Source: Nonomuraea maritima (lineage in GTDB: Bacteria; Actinomycetota; Actinomycetes; Streptosporangiales; Streptosporangiaceae). Taken from it: a stretch of 64,000 nt of DNA. How positions within the stretch are numbered: the stretch's first letter is position 1; every line of letters starts with the position of its first letter. The position numbers were made by a program, and so were the translations under genes. The stretch lies in contig NZ_FNFB01000019.1 in assembly GCF_900100395.1 (NCBI RefSeq), positions 1 through 64,000 on the forward strand. Direction: 5' to 3'. The notes beneath the pieces are model-generated. The model was not told the origin of the DNA and did not search any database. It saw nothing but the letters and a program-made list of their open reading frames with translations. Positions 34,095 to 43,190 of the stretch are shown here, one piece after another.

Positions 34095-35303
34095 TCAGCG
34101 GGTCGCCTGGACGTACGCGAAGTCGCTCACCAGGCGCGCGGCCAGCTCGGCGGCGCCGATGATCGCGGCGTCGTCGCCCAGCGCCGAGGCGGCCATGCGC
34201 GGCACGTGCGGGATGCGGCCGACGAGCCGGTCGCGCAGGCCGGGGGTGATGAGATCGGCCGCCCCGCCCATCTCGCCGCCGACGATGACCAGCTCCGGAT
34301 CGAGCACGGTGCACAGGTTGGCGACGGCCAGCGCGACGTAGTCGAGCGTCTCCTCCAGCAGCGCCCGCGCCTGGACGCCCCCGCTGCGGACCAGGTCGAA
34401 CACGTCGGCGGCGGTGAGCGGCCGGTCGGCCGGCGCGGCGATGCCGCGCTCGCGGGCCTGCCGGGTAAGCCCCGCCGAGCCGACCCTGCTCTCCAGGTCG
34501 CCGAAGCCGGGGAAGAACCGGGTCAGCGACGAGCGGCCGAGCAGCATGTAGCCGATCTCGCCGGCCGCCGCGCGCGACCCGCGGTGCAGCCGCCCGCCGG
34601 TCATGATGCCGACGCCGATGCCGGTGCCGAGCACCAGGGCCACCAGGTCCTGGACGCCCTGGCCGGCGCCCCGGTGGTGCTCGCCCACGGCCAGCAGGTT
34701 GGCGTCGTTCTCGACCACGACCGGCAGCCCGGTGCGGTCGTGCAGCAGCGAGCCGACCGGCACCTCGCGCCAGTCGAGCGCGGGCGCCCAGGTCACGCGC
34801 CCCTCGGCACCGTCCACGACGCCCGGGACGGCGACCCCGACCGCCTGGCTCCGCTGGCCCCGCTCGCCCGCGGCGGCGCCCAGCTCGGCGGCGACGGACA
34901 GCGCCTCCTCCAGGCGGATGGTGGCGCGGTCGGCGGCGTGCAGGACGTCCGGCACCACCGGGCGGTTGACCCGGTGGACGATGGTGCCGTCGAAGTCGAC
35001 GAGCGCGCCCTCGGTGCGGGTGGCCCCCACGTGGACGACGGACACGAGGTGGGCCCGCCCGCTGTAGCGCAGCAGGATGGACGGCCGCCCGCCGGTCGAC
35101 GGCTGCTGTCCGTCGGTGACGACCAGACCCTTGCGCAGCAGCTGCCCGGCCAGCCGGTTGACGGTGGCGGCGCTGAGGCCGGTGCGGGCGCCGATCTCCT
35201 GCCGTGACAGCGGCCCGTGCCGCCGCAGCACGTCGAGGATCGCGGTCTGGTTCACCCGCGAGACGGTGCCGGCGTTGGCCGTCGAGGAGGTCGGACCCGA
35301 CAT
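34095..35303 (-). CDS. ROK-family transcriptional repressor (NagC/XylR type)
   Basis: 402 residues from ATG 35303, with GGGGGAG seven bases upstream. An N-terminal winged HTH (ILDVLRRHGPLSRQEIGART, about 20-75) is followed by a ROK domain with GVAVPGVVDGAEG and LVLGTGIGVGIM. The ROK zinc motif CxCGxxGC is absent (GEIGYMLLGRSS in its place), so no structural zinc site of that kind. It is divergent from a ROK kinase and upstream of the sugar importer, so it probably controls both, with a sugar or sugar phosphate as inducer. Confidence 0.87.
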   Translation of the reverse strand: MSGPTSSTANAGTVSRVNQTAILDVLRRHGPLSRQEIGARTGLSAATVNRLAGQLLRKGLVVTDGQQPSTGGRPSILLRYSGRAHLVSVVHVGATRTEGALVDFDGTIVHRVNRPVVPDVLHAADRATIRLEEALSVAAELGAAAGERGQRSQAVGVAVPGVVDGAEGRVTWAPALDWREVPVGSLLHDRTGLPVVVENDANLLAVGEHHRGAGQGVQDLVALVLGTGIGVGIMTGGRLHRGSRAAAGEIGYMLLGRSSLTRFFPGFGDLESRVGSAGLTRQARERGIAAPADRPLTAADVFDLVRSGGVQARALLEETLDYVALAVANLCTVLDPELVIVGGEMGGAADLITPGLRDRLVGRIPHVPRMAASALGDDAAIIGAAELAARLVSDFAYVQATR

Positions 35304-35324
35304 GACTGCTCCCCCTGAGTTTTC

Positions 35325-35337
35325 TATCAGGCTGATA
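35325..35337. promoter_or_regulatory. Palindromic operator between ROK regulator and ROK kinase genes
   Basis: TATCAGGCTGATA is a 5-3-5 perfect inverted repeat in the AT-rich centre of the 75-base divergent region, beginning 22 bases upstream of the regulator start and ending 42 bases upstream of the kinase start. Such a place suits an autoregulatory site of the ROK repressor. Assignment is by position and symmetry. Confidence 0.5.
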
Positions 35338-35378
35338 CTATCCGTCCCCGACCCGCTTGAGACTGGGAGACTCCGCCC

Positions 35379-36389
35379 GTGGTGATGCGCGGAACCGACC
35401 GTACCGGCCTGGCCGGACCACTGCGCCGGGCGCTGGCCGAGAACGGCTGGCTGCCGTCGGGGGGCGACGTCCCGGCGGGCTCTCCCGGGGCGACCGGTTA
35501 CGTGGTGGGCGTGGACCTGGGCGGCACCAAGGTGCACGCGGTGCTCTACGACCCCGTACGGCACCGGCTGCTGGACCGCGTCGAACGAACCGATCCGCGC
35601 GGCGGCACGGCCGTGACCAGCCAGATCGCCCGGATGGTGGAGGAGCTTTCGAGGGACGCGCCGGCGGGCGAGGCCGCCGGGTGGCCGCCGCGGGTCGCGG
35701 TGGGGTGTCCCGGCGCGCCCGACCCGGTCACCGGAGCCGTCGGCCACGCGCCCAACATCCCCGGCTGGGACGACATGAACGTAGCCGCCGACCTCGAGGC
35801 ACGGCTGGGCGTTCGGCCGCTGATGTACAACGACGCCAACCTGGCCGCCTGGGGCGAGCACGTCTGGCAGCCGGACGGCGGCAGCGACCTCGCGTTCGTC
35901 GCGGTCGGCACCGGGGTGGGGCTCGGCCTCGTGCTCGGCGGCCGGATGTACACCGGCAGCCGCGGGCTGGCCGGCGAGGTGGCCGACCTGCCGCTCGGCG
36001 CCGACCCGTTCGACCCGGCCAACCTCGTGCACGGACCGCTGGAGCAGCAGGTCAGCGGGGGTGGTGTGGAGCGTCGCTACCAGGAGCTGACCGGTGTGCG
36101 ACGGCCGGCCCCCGAGGTGCTCACGGCCGCGACCGGCGGCGACGCGGCGGCCGCGCAGGTGCTGGACGAGCTCGGACGGCTCCTCGCGCTGGCACTGCGG
36201 GCGATCCGGGCGATCGTCGACCCGGCGACGTTCGTGCTCGGCGGTGGGATCGGCGCACGCCCTGAGACACTGGCCGCCACCCGGCGCTGGCTCGCCGTCA
36301 CGGACGGCGTGTCACCGCAGGTCAGACCCAGCACGTTCGGCCCACGCGCCGCAGTGGCCGGCGCCCTGGCCGCCGCCGCGCTGTCCTGA
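35379..36389 (+). CDS. ROK-family sugar kinase
   Basis: 336 residues from GTG 35379 (a GTG/ATG pair follows within three codons). After about 30 extra residues, the ROK kinase core starts: VVGVDLGGTKVHAVL (phosphate-binding), ARVAVGCPGAPDP-like text, catalytic Asp in MYNDANLAAWGE, and FVAVGTGVGLGLVLGG. The zinc motif CxCGxxGC is again missing. It probably phosphorylates the sugar brought in by the importer encoded at 29452-33972. Divergent from the repressor. Confidence 0.85.
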   Translation: MVMRGTDRTGLAGPLRRALAENGWLPSGGDVPAGSPGATGYVVGVDLGGTKVHAVLYDPVRHRLLDRVERTDPRGGTAVTSQIARMVEELSRDAPAGEAAGWPPRVAVGCPGAPDPVTGAVGHAPNIPGWDDMNVAADLEARLGVRPLMYNDANLAAWGEHVWQPDGGSDLAFVAVGTGVGLGLVLGGRMYTGSRGLAGEVADLPLGADPFDPANLVHGPLEQQVSGGGVERRYQELTGVRRPAPEVLTAATGGDAAAAQVLDELGRLLALALRAIRAIVDPATFVLGGGIGARPETLAATRRWLAVTDGVSPQVRPSTFGPRAAVAGALAAAALS

Positions 36390-36519
36390 CCGCCAGGCCA
36401 CTTATTTATCACCAAGACCAAAAAGTCACGTACCCGACCGCCCACGACGCGATCACCCCCAGGTACCTTCACAGAGATCAGCCGCACTCGGCATGCCCCC
36501 GACCCCGAAGGAGCGGCGC

Positions 36520-37695
36520 ATGACCAGAACGCTGAAGGCACGGACAAGGCCCGGGAAACGCACCCTTCTGGCAGCCCTGACAGCCACCGCCCTGACCACC
36601 CTCCCAGCAACCGCCTCCGCCTCCGCCGAGAACACCACCACGACCCCGATGACGACGTACGCCCAGACGAGCGCGAGCCAGGCTGCGCAGGTGGGCGCTG
36701 ATGCGTGTCCCGGTGGGTGGTCGGGCGAGGGCACAGTGTGGTTCGGGCCTCCGCGGATCGACACGGGGATCCGCAATCCTGATCGTGGCGACGGCTGCAC
36801 GTTGCTCGACGTCGTCTGGCAGGAGGAGCCGTTCGCCACGCACGGCGCCTTCGTGTCCACCGTGGGCCGTGTCACCCGCGCGTTCCACGCATCAGACCTC
36901 CTGAGCGCGCGCGAGGCGGGCGAGATCCGCGCGGCCGCCGCCCGCTCACGCGTCGGCGGCCCCCACGACCGCTCCGTCCAGAACACCTGCGCCGACCGGG
37001 TGGCGCTGACGTTCGACGACGGCCCGTCGTTCTACCGCGGACAGACGCTCGCCATCCTGCGCGACAAGCAGGTCACGGCGACGTTCTTCGACGTGGGCAT
37101 GCGCGTCGACGCCAACCCGCACCTGGCGGCGTTCGAACGGCAGGAGGGCCACCTGGTGCTCAACCACACCTACGAGCACCCCAACCTCAACGAGGTGACC
37201 GTGCCGAGACTCCGAGAGGAGATGAACCGCACGGAGGAGGCCCTGGACCGGGCCGGGGTCGAGCGGCCGTTCGCCGGCATGCGCCCGCCCTTCCTCGCGG
37301 CGAACGAGCAGGTGCGGGCCGAACTGACGCGGCTCGGCTTCACGGTCGTCAGCGGCGACATCGACGCGTCCGACTGGCTGCCCGACCGTCCGGCCAATCA
37401 GCTGCGGGCCGACATCGCCGCGGGCATCGCCGAAGGACGGCGCAACATCTTCCTGCACGACGGCCCCATCGACACCGTGGCAGGCCGGGAGCTCATGAAG
37501 GCGCTGCCCCTGATCATCCACGACATCCGCGCGGCGGGCCTGTGCTTCGGGACGTTCGACAGCACGGGCGCGATCGTCGCCGACCGGTACGTCTCCAGCG
37601 GCGAACCGATCCCGACGGTGGTCGACGCGGTGCCGTACCTGCCGCTGCTGTTCGGCGGCGGTCTCCCTCCGGAGCCGTACGTGATCGTCGACTGA
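36520..37695 (+). CDS. Secreted polysaccharide deacetylase (NodB-type)
   Basis: 391 residues from ATG 36520, after GAAGGAGCGG. A signal peptide (about 1-36) and an about 110-residue N-terminal segment with Trp and Cys precede the NodB domain (about 158-360). Its five motifs are visible: TFDDGPS (D166, D167), the metal pair H216-T-Y-E-H220, RPPF (R255), DIDASDWL and IFLHDG (H313). The family removes N- or O-acetyl groups from chitin, xylan or peptidoglycan at the wall. Substrate not resolved. About 105 bases separate it from the protease gene that follows. Confidence 0.87.
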   Translation: MTRTLKARTRPGKRTLLAALTATALTTLPATASASAENTTTTPMTTYAQTSASQAAQVGADACPGGWSGEGTVWFGPPRIDTGIRNPDRGDGCTLLDVVWQEEPFATHGAFVSTVGRVTRAFHASDLLSAREAGEIRAAAARSRVGGPHDRSVQNTCADRVALTFDDGPSFYRGQTLAILRDKQVTATFFDVGMRVDANPHLAAFERQEGHLVLNHTYEHPNLNEVTVPRLREEMNRTEEALDRAGVERPFAGMRPPFLAANEQVRAELTRLGFTVVSGDIDASDWLPDRPANQLRADIAAGIAEGRRNIFLHDGPIDTVAGRELMKALPLIIHDIRAAGLCFGTFDSTGAIVADRYVSSGEPIPTVVDAVPYLPLLFGGGLPPEPYVIVD

Positions 37696-37800
37696 ACCGT
37701 CGCACCTGTACGGATCTGAACGCAGCAGGCCTGTGGATGCCACATACATGCCATTTGCGACAATCTGCTGCCACACTCACGATCAACGTACAGGGACGAT

Positions 37801-40800
37801 GTGAAGCACTTACCCACCCGCCTCCGCACGCCGGCCACCGCCGGCATCATGGTCCTCGCGCTGGCGAGCACCCCCGCCCTCGCGAACCCCCCGCAGGCCA
37901 CGACCACCGCGGCCCCGCCCGGCACCCACCAGGTCACCCTCATCACCGGCGACGTCGTCACCACCCGCCGAACCGCCGACGGCGGGACGGTCGTCGTCCA
38001 GGGGCCGGGCGGTTCACCGGCCCGCGCCCGCGTCATGGAGTCCGGCGACGACCTCTACGTCTACCCCGACTCGGCCCTCCCCTACGTGGCCCAGGGCATC
38101 CTCGACCGGCGCCTGTTCAACATCACCGACCTCGTCGAGGACGGCTACGACGACGCCCACCGCGACCGGCTCCCGCTGATCGTCTCCTACGACACCGGCG
38201 ACAACCTGCGCGCGAGCACGCCTCCGGGCACGACCCGGGTCCGCGACCTCGCCGCCGTCCAGGGCGCGCTGCTCACCCAGACCCGCACGGAGTCGGACGA
38301 CTTCTGGCAGGCGGTCACCGCCGCCGCGCCGGCCGCCGCCCGGACGAAGCCCGGCTTCGGCGCCGGCATCGCCAAGATCTGGCTGGACGGCGTCGTACGG
38401 GCCGACCTAGCCGACTCCACCGCCCAGATCGGCGCCCCCGAGGTGTGGGCGGGCGGCGGCACCGGCCAGGGCGTGGACGTCGCCGTCCTCGACACCGGCG
38501 TGGACACCGGCCACCCCGACCTCGCCGACCGCATCGCCGCCGCGAAGAGCTTCGTACCGGACCAGACCGTGGAGGACCGCAAGGGCCACGGCACGCACGT
38601 CGCCTCCACCATCGCCGGCACCGGCGCCGCCTCCGGCGGTACGGAGAAGGGCGTGGCTCCCGGCGCCGAGCTGCACATCGGCAAGGTGCTCGGCGACGAC
38701 GGCTTCGGCCAGGACTCCTGGGTCATCGCCGGCATGGAATGGGCGGCCGTCGACCAGCACGCCAGGATCATCAACATGAGCCTCGGCTCGAACACCCCCT
38801 CGGACGGCACCGACCCGCTGAGCGAGGCGGTCACCCGCCTGAGCGACCTGACCGGCGCCCTGTTCGTGGTCGCCGCCGGCAACACCGGCACCCCGTACAG
38901 CATCGGCGGCCCCGGTGCGGCCGACGCCGCGCTGACCGTGGGCGCGGTCGACTCGAGCGACGACGTGGCGTTCTTCTCCAACACCGGCCCGAGGGTCGGC
39001 GACGGCGGGCTGAAGCCGGAGATCACCGCTCCCGGCGTCGACATCCTCGCGGCGCGTTCCCAGTACGCCGAGGGCGAGGGCGCGTACCAGACGATGAGCG
39101 GCACCTCCATGGCCACCCCGCACGTGGCGGGCGCCGCCGCGCTGGTGGCCGCCGCCCGCCCCGAGCTGACCGGAGCCCAGCTGAAGGACGTGCTGACCAG
39201 CAGCTCCGTGCGCACCCCCACGTACGACGCGTTCCAGGCGGGCAGCGGCCGGCTCGACGCCGCCGCGGCGGTGCGGGCGGACGTGTTCGCCTCGGCCACC
39301 GCGTTCGCCGGACAGGTCGCGGACGGCTCCCCCGCCGTCCGCCCGGTGACCTACACCAACACCACCGGCTCCCCGGTCACGCTCGACCTGGCTGTGGAGG
39401 CGCAGAACGCCGGCCTGTTCAAGCTGTCCACCGAGCAGGTCGTCGTGCCGGCGCACGGCACCGCCGAGGTCACCGTCACGATCAACAGCTCGGGTGAGGG
39501 ACGCCACAGCGGCCAGATCGTGGCGACCGACGCCGCCGGCAAGGTGGTGACGCACACCGCGGTGTCGCTCGGCGACGTGGCGCACAAGCTGACCATGGTC
39601 TTCAAGGACGCCGCGGGCAAGCCCATGAGCGGTGTCGTCGAGCTGCTCAGGCTGGGCGACCGCGAGCCAGGGTTCTACATCATCGACGAGTCCGGCACGG
39701 GCGAGGTCTACCTGCCCGGCGACGTGTACTCGGTGCTGTCCTTCAAGGACGTCCAGGGCGTGCACGGGCCGCACTCGCTCGGCATGGCGCTGCTCGGCGA
39801 CCCCGAGGTGACCCTCGACCGGGACAGGACGGTCACCCTCGACGTCCGCAAGATCCGCCGGGTCGACATGACCACCCCGCAGCCGACCGAGTCGACCTAC
39901 CAGCGTCTCGAGTACCACCGCGCGCTGGGCGAGGCGTCCTGGCGCGACTACATGGAGACGCAGACCAGCTACGACAGCCTCTGGGCCCAGCCCACGACGG
40001 CCAAGGTGCGCAACGGCGACTTCTACCTCGCCGCCCGGTGGCGCAAGGAGCTGCCCGCGCTCCGCGTCAGCTCCCCTACGACGGACTTCACCGACGTGCT
40101 GCGGCAGGACTCGGTCACGCCGCTGCCCACCGGCAGGCACCGCCTGCCCGTCGTCTTCGCGGGCGACGGCGCGAGCGCGGACTACGCGGGGCTCGACGCG
40201 CGCGGCAAGGCCGTCGTGGTCCGCCGTAACGGCCGGGTCGGCGACGCCGACCAGGCGGCGGCCGCGGCGCAGGCGGGAGCGAAGCTGCTGCTCGTCGCCA
40301 ACGACGAGCGTGGACGGCAGATCCGCGGCTACAGCGCCGACCCGTGGACCCCCGTCCCGATCGACGTCGCGCTGCTCAGCACCGACGAGGGCGAGAAGCT
40401 CATCGAGCAGGCCCGCGCCGGGACCACGCTCACGGTCGAGTCGCAGCCCGTCAGCCCGTACGTCTACGACCTCATGCGGACCTGGCACAACGAGATCCCC
40501 TCCGACATGGTGGTGAAGGGCGGCCCGAAGAACCTGGCGCGGGTGGACGTCACCTTCGCGAGCCCCGACAGGACGCTGGGAGGCGGCGAGTACCGCTTCG
40601 ACTGGCCCGACTACTCGAACTGGGGCATCGGCACCACGATGCGGGAGCCGGTGAACGGCAAGCGCGTCGACTGGGTCTCCACCGGCGGCGCGTACAGCTG
40701 GGGCCAGGAGGCGTACGTCGACGGGCTGCTGTACGAGATCGAGCCCAAAACCACCTACCGCCCCGGCAGCACCCAGGCACAGGAGTGGTTCAAGCCGATC

Positions 40801-41442
40801 GAACGTCCCCATCTGAACGACAACTACAAGCTGCCGACCCGCAGCGGGAGCTGGCTGAGCTTCGACGTGCCCGGCTACGGCGGGTCCGACCACGTCGGCA
40901 TGTCCATGGACTACCAGCGCACGAGGCAGACCCTCACGCTGTACCAGGGCGACCGGCAGCTCGGGCAGGGCACGGGCACGGTCGTCGGGGGCACCGCTCC
41001 CGACCCCGGCGGGCTGCCCTACCGGCTCGTCGTCGAGAACAGCAGGGACGCGGCGGTCAGCCCGTACTCCTCCAGCACCCGCACCGAGTGGACCTTCACC
41101 TCCGAGGCCCCGGCGGAGGACGTCCAGGCGGTGCTGCCGCTGGTGCAGCTCCGCTACGAGATCAGCACCGACGACGCGGGCAGGGCCGCGCGGAACGCCG
41201 TGCTGACCGTCTCGGCGGCGTCGCTGCCCGGGGCCGTCGGGGCCGGGCGGCTCGGAAAGGTCTCTCTTGAGGTGTCGTACGACGACGGGAAGACCTGGCA
41301 GCGGCCGAAGGCCGGCCACGACGGGGAGTTCCGGCTGCACGCCCCGAAGGGGGCGTCGTTCGTGTCGCTCAGGGCCGGCGCGGGTGACTCGGCGGGCAAC
41401 GCCGTCACCCAGACGGTCATGAGAGCCGTCGGACTGCGCTGA
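37801..41442 (+). CDS. Large secreted S8-family serine protease (subtilisin-like)
   Basis: 1213 residues from GTG 37801. A signal peptide (about 1-28) is followed by an N-terminal prodomain (about 40-205), then the subtilase domain with Asp231 (AVLDTGVDTGHPD), His263 (KGHGTHVAST), Asn361 (AAGNTGTPY) and Ser436 (SGTSMATPHVAG). After about 500 come an Ig-like region and a long C-terminal part of roughly 600 residues, including a PA-like insert (about 780-860) with GKAVVVRRNGRVGDADQ. Such large subtilases are common in streptomycetes and relatives and degrade external protein. A strong hairpin follows the stop. Confidence 0.9.
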   Translation: MKHLPTRLRTPATAGIMVLALASTPALANPPQATTTAAPPGTHQVTLITGDVVTTRRTADGGTVVVQGPGGSPARARVMESGDDLYVYPDSALPYVAQGILDRRLFNITDLVEDGYDDAHRDRLPLIVSYDTGDNLRASTPPGTTRVRDLAAVQGALLTQTRTESDDFWQAVTAAAPAAARTKPGFGAGIAKIWLDGVVRADLADSTAQIGAPEVWAGGGTGQGVDVAVLDTGVDTGHPDLADRIAAAKSFVPDQTVEDRKGHGTHVASTIAGTGAASGGTEKGVAPGAELHIGKVLGDDGFGQDSWVIAGMEWAAVDQHARIINMSLGSNTPSDGTDPLSEAVTRLSDLTGALFVVAAGNTGTPYSIGGPGAADAALTVGAVDSSDDVAFFSNTGPRVGDGGLKPEITAPGVDILAARSQYAEGEGAYQTMSGTSMATPHVAGAAALVAAARPELTGAQLKDVLTSSSVRTPTYDAFQAGSGRLDAAAAVRADVFASATAFAGQVADGSPAVRPVTYTNTTGSPVTLDLAVEAQNAGLFKLSTEQVVVPAHGTAEVTVTINSSGEGRHSGQIVATDAAGKVVTHTAVSLGDVAHKLTMVFKDAAGKPMSGVVELLRLGDREPGFYIIDESGTGEVYLPGDVYSVLSFKDVQGVHGPHSLGMALLGDPEVTLDRDRTVTLDVRKIRRVDMTTPQPTESTYQRLEYHRALGEASWRDYMETQTSYDSLWAQPTTAKVRNGDFYLAARWRKELPALRVSSPTTDFTDVLRQDSVTPLPTGRHRLPVVFAGDGASADYAGLDARGKAVVVRRNGRVGDADQAAAAAQAGAKLLLVANDERGRQIRGYSADPWTPVPIDVALLSTDEGEKLIEQARAGTTLTVESQPVSPYVYDLMRTWHNEIPSDMVVKGGPKNLARVDVTFASPDRTLGGGEYRFDWPDYSNWGIGTTMREPVNGKRVDWVSTGGAYSWGQEAYVDGLLYEIEPKTTYRPGSTQAQEWFKPIERPHLNDNYKLPTRSGSWLSFDVPGYGGSDHVGMSMDYQRTRQTLTLYQGDRQLGQGTGTVVGGTAPDPGGLPYRLVVENSRDAAVSPYSSSTRTEWTFTSEAPAEDVQAVLPLVQLRYEISTDDAGRAARNAVLTVSAASLPGAVGAGRLGKVSLEVSYDDGKTWQRPKAGHDGEFRLHAPKGASFVSLRAGAGDSAGNAVTQTVMRAVGLR

Positions 41443-41444
41443 CG

Positions 41445-41478
41445 CGGCGGCCCGCCATCGCGTGATGGCGGGCCGCCG
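41445..41478. terminator. Strong bidirectional hairpin terminator
   Basis: A perfect 15-bp stem (CGGCGGCCCGCCATC and GATGGCGGGCCGCCG) with a four-base loop begins two bases after the protease stop and ends nine bases before the stop of the convergent glycosylase-transferase gene. There is no T-run, as is usual in this GC range. Confidence 0.75.
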
Positions 41479-41487
41479 TCAGCTTGG

Positions 41488-43074
41488 TCAGGCCACGGCC
41501 GCCTGGTCGGGCAGCTCGGTGAGCCGCACGGTGCACAGCCCGCCGCGGGTGGTCGTCACGTCGACGACCTCGAGCTGCGTGCCGGGGGCCAGGATGTACT
41601 CCTCCTCGCCGGTGAACGCGGAGAAGTCGCGGATGCCGACCGCGCGTACCGGGTGCACCTCGAACAGCGTGCGCTTGCCGCGCCGACCGAGGAACGACTG
41701 CGCCACCGCGAGCTCGGACGTGCAGGACGACACGCCCCACCAGGTCACCGTCCGGCCCACGGGGTACTGGGCGCGCAGGTCGAGCGCGACCCCGCGCCAC
41801 AGCGGCTCCCGCCGGGCGGGCAGCCGGGAGACCGCGGAGAACAACAACCGCAGGTACGGCAGGTACGGGACGATCCGGTCACGGTCCGGGTCACGGAGGG
41901 TCGCGTTGATCTGCCGGTAGAACCCCGACTCGCAGGTGTAGAGGTGCAGCGCCGCGATCTCGTCGGCGGTGAGCCCACCGGAGGCGTTGCTCCGCGCGAA
42001 CGCGTACGACTCCTGGACGTACCAGTCGAGACCGGACAGCACCTTGGCCACCGGGGCGACGGCGTCGGGGAAGGCCATGAGCGGTGTGTCGAACACCCCC
42101 GTGATCGCGGGGAGTTCGAGACCCTCGTCCTTGACCCCGGCGAGGCGTTCCAGGTAGAGCTGGTGCAGCTCGATCGTCGAGGCGATGAACGCCCCCATGC
42201 GGTCGGCCGTCTCGGCAGGGGCGTGCTCGTTCCACCCCTTGGCGGGCAGCCAGTCGATCGCGTCGGCGCCGAGGTCGGCGAGCGCCGCGTTGACGGCGCC
42301 GAAGTGGTCGCCGTCGCAGAAGATGTCGCCCTGCGCCGCCGGGTTGGCGTGGTCGATGTGCCTGACCTCCACCCCGGGGTACTTCTGCTGGACCCGGAGC
42401 ACGACCTCCTTGAGGCTGCGCGCGTGCACCCCCCACCACGCGAACACGACACCGCGGTCGGCCTCGTCGGGGGCCTCCTGCTTGGCCCTGAGGATCTCCT
42501 CGACGATCTTCTCGACCACCGGCCGCCAGAACGCGGTGTGCCGGTCGGTGGGCAGCGCGCCGTCGCCGCTCGCGGTGAGCGCGGCGTTCAGCAGCAGCAC
42601 GCCCTGCGTGAGCATCGCCTGGAACCACTCCGGCGGCTGGACGGTGTCGTGCTCCTTGAGCAGCGCCCGGATGGCGGCGATCGGCGTCTTCTTGGGGATG
42701 CCGTGCTTCCACATCGCCGCCGCCTTGATGATGCAGCGGATCGTGATGACCTTGCCGAACGTGCTGTCGGCCCAGTTGTGGAAGGTGTTGTCGAACATGG
42801 CGATGCCGGTCGCGCTCTCGGCTCGCGGGTACGGGTTCTGGCCGAAGACGACGACCTTCCACTTGTGCGGCGGGTTCGGCTTGAGCGCCTGGAAGGTCAG
42901 CTCTCGCACGGGCACGATGCCCGAGCCGCGTTCCTGGCCGATGAACGCGGGCGCGTCCGGCTGCGCCTCGATGACCGGGCGCAGCAGGGGCAGCCACGGC
43001 TCGCCGCCGTCCTTGAAGAGCTCGGCCAGGGCCAGCCGGTCGTCCGGCTCGGGGGTCGTGGGGGTGTCGCGCAT
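41488..43074 (-). CDS. Uracil-DNA-glycosylase-like domain fused to arginine-type ADP-ribosyltransferase
   Basis: 528 residues from ATG 43074. Residues about 60-290 match family-1 uracil-DNA glycosylase (Ung): VVFGQNPYPRAESATGIAM, GVLLLNAALTA (160-168), VFAWWGVHA and HIDHANPAAQ. The water-activating Asp and the His of GQDPYH are Asn80 and Pro83 here, while His242 sits in the place of the HPSPLS histidine. Residues about 290-506 match mono-ADP-ribosyltransferases of the ART class: ALHLYTCESGFYRQINATLR, PLWRGV (Arg427), WWGVSSCTS (the S-T-S element) and FTGEEEYILAPGT (Glu490 and Glu492), so the R-S-ExE set for arginine-type transfer is complete. No signal peptide or membrane span. Divergent from a macro-domain gene. 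I infer a nucleic-acid-targeted writer of ADP-ribose; target unknown. Confidence 0.83.
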   Translation of the reverse strand: MRDTPTTPEPDDRLALAELFKDGGEPWLPLLRPVIEAQPDAPAFIGQERGSGIVPVRELTFQALKPNPPHKWKVVVFGQNPYPRAESATGIAMFDNTFHNWADSTFGKVITIRCIIKAAAMWKHGIPKKTPIAAIRALLKEHDTVQPPEWFQAMLTQGVLLLNAALTASGDGALPTDRHTAFWRPVVEKIVEEILRAKQEAPDEADRGVVFAWWGVHARSLKEVVLRVQQKYPGVEVRHIDHANPAAQGDIFCDGDHFGAVNAALADLGADAIDWLPAKGWNEHAPAETADRMGAFIASTIELHQLYLERLAGVKDEGLELPAITGVFDTPLMAFPDAVAPVAKVLSGLDWYVQESYAFARSNASGGLTADEIAALHLYTCESGFYRQINATLRDPDRDRIVPYLPYLRLLFSAVSRLPARREPLWRGVALDLRAQYPVGRTVTWWGVSSCTSELAVAQSFLGRRGKRTLFEVHPVRAVGIRDFSAFTGEEEYILAPGTQLEVVDVTTTRGGLCTVRLTELPDQAAVA

Positions 43075-43190
43075 CGAGGGGGGCTCCCGAGGTGGGTCTC
43101 GCGATGAAATATCAGTCGAAGATCTATTTTGTCGGCCTCGATCGGTAATGTCGTCCCCGTTCAGACCCCCTTCCTCTCACGGAGTGCGCC

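Noticed and set aside
38407..41340. 977-codon open frame on the minus strand
   Set aside because: It is fully antisense to the S8 protease, has no recognisable fold and a strongly biased composition (Val, Gly, Arg, His). It is the usual mirror of a GC-rich gene.
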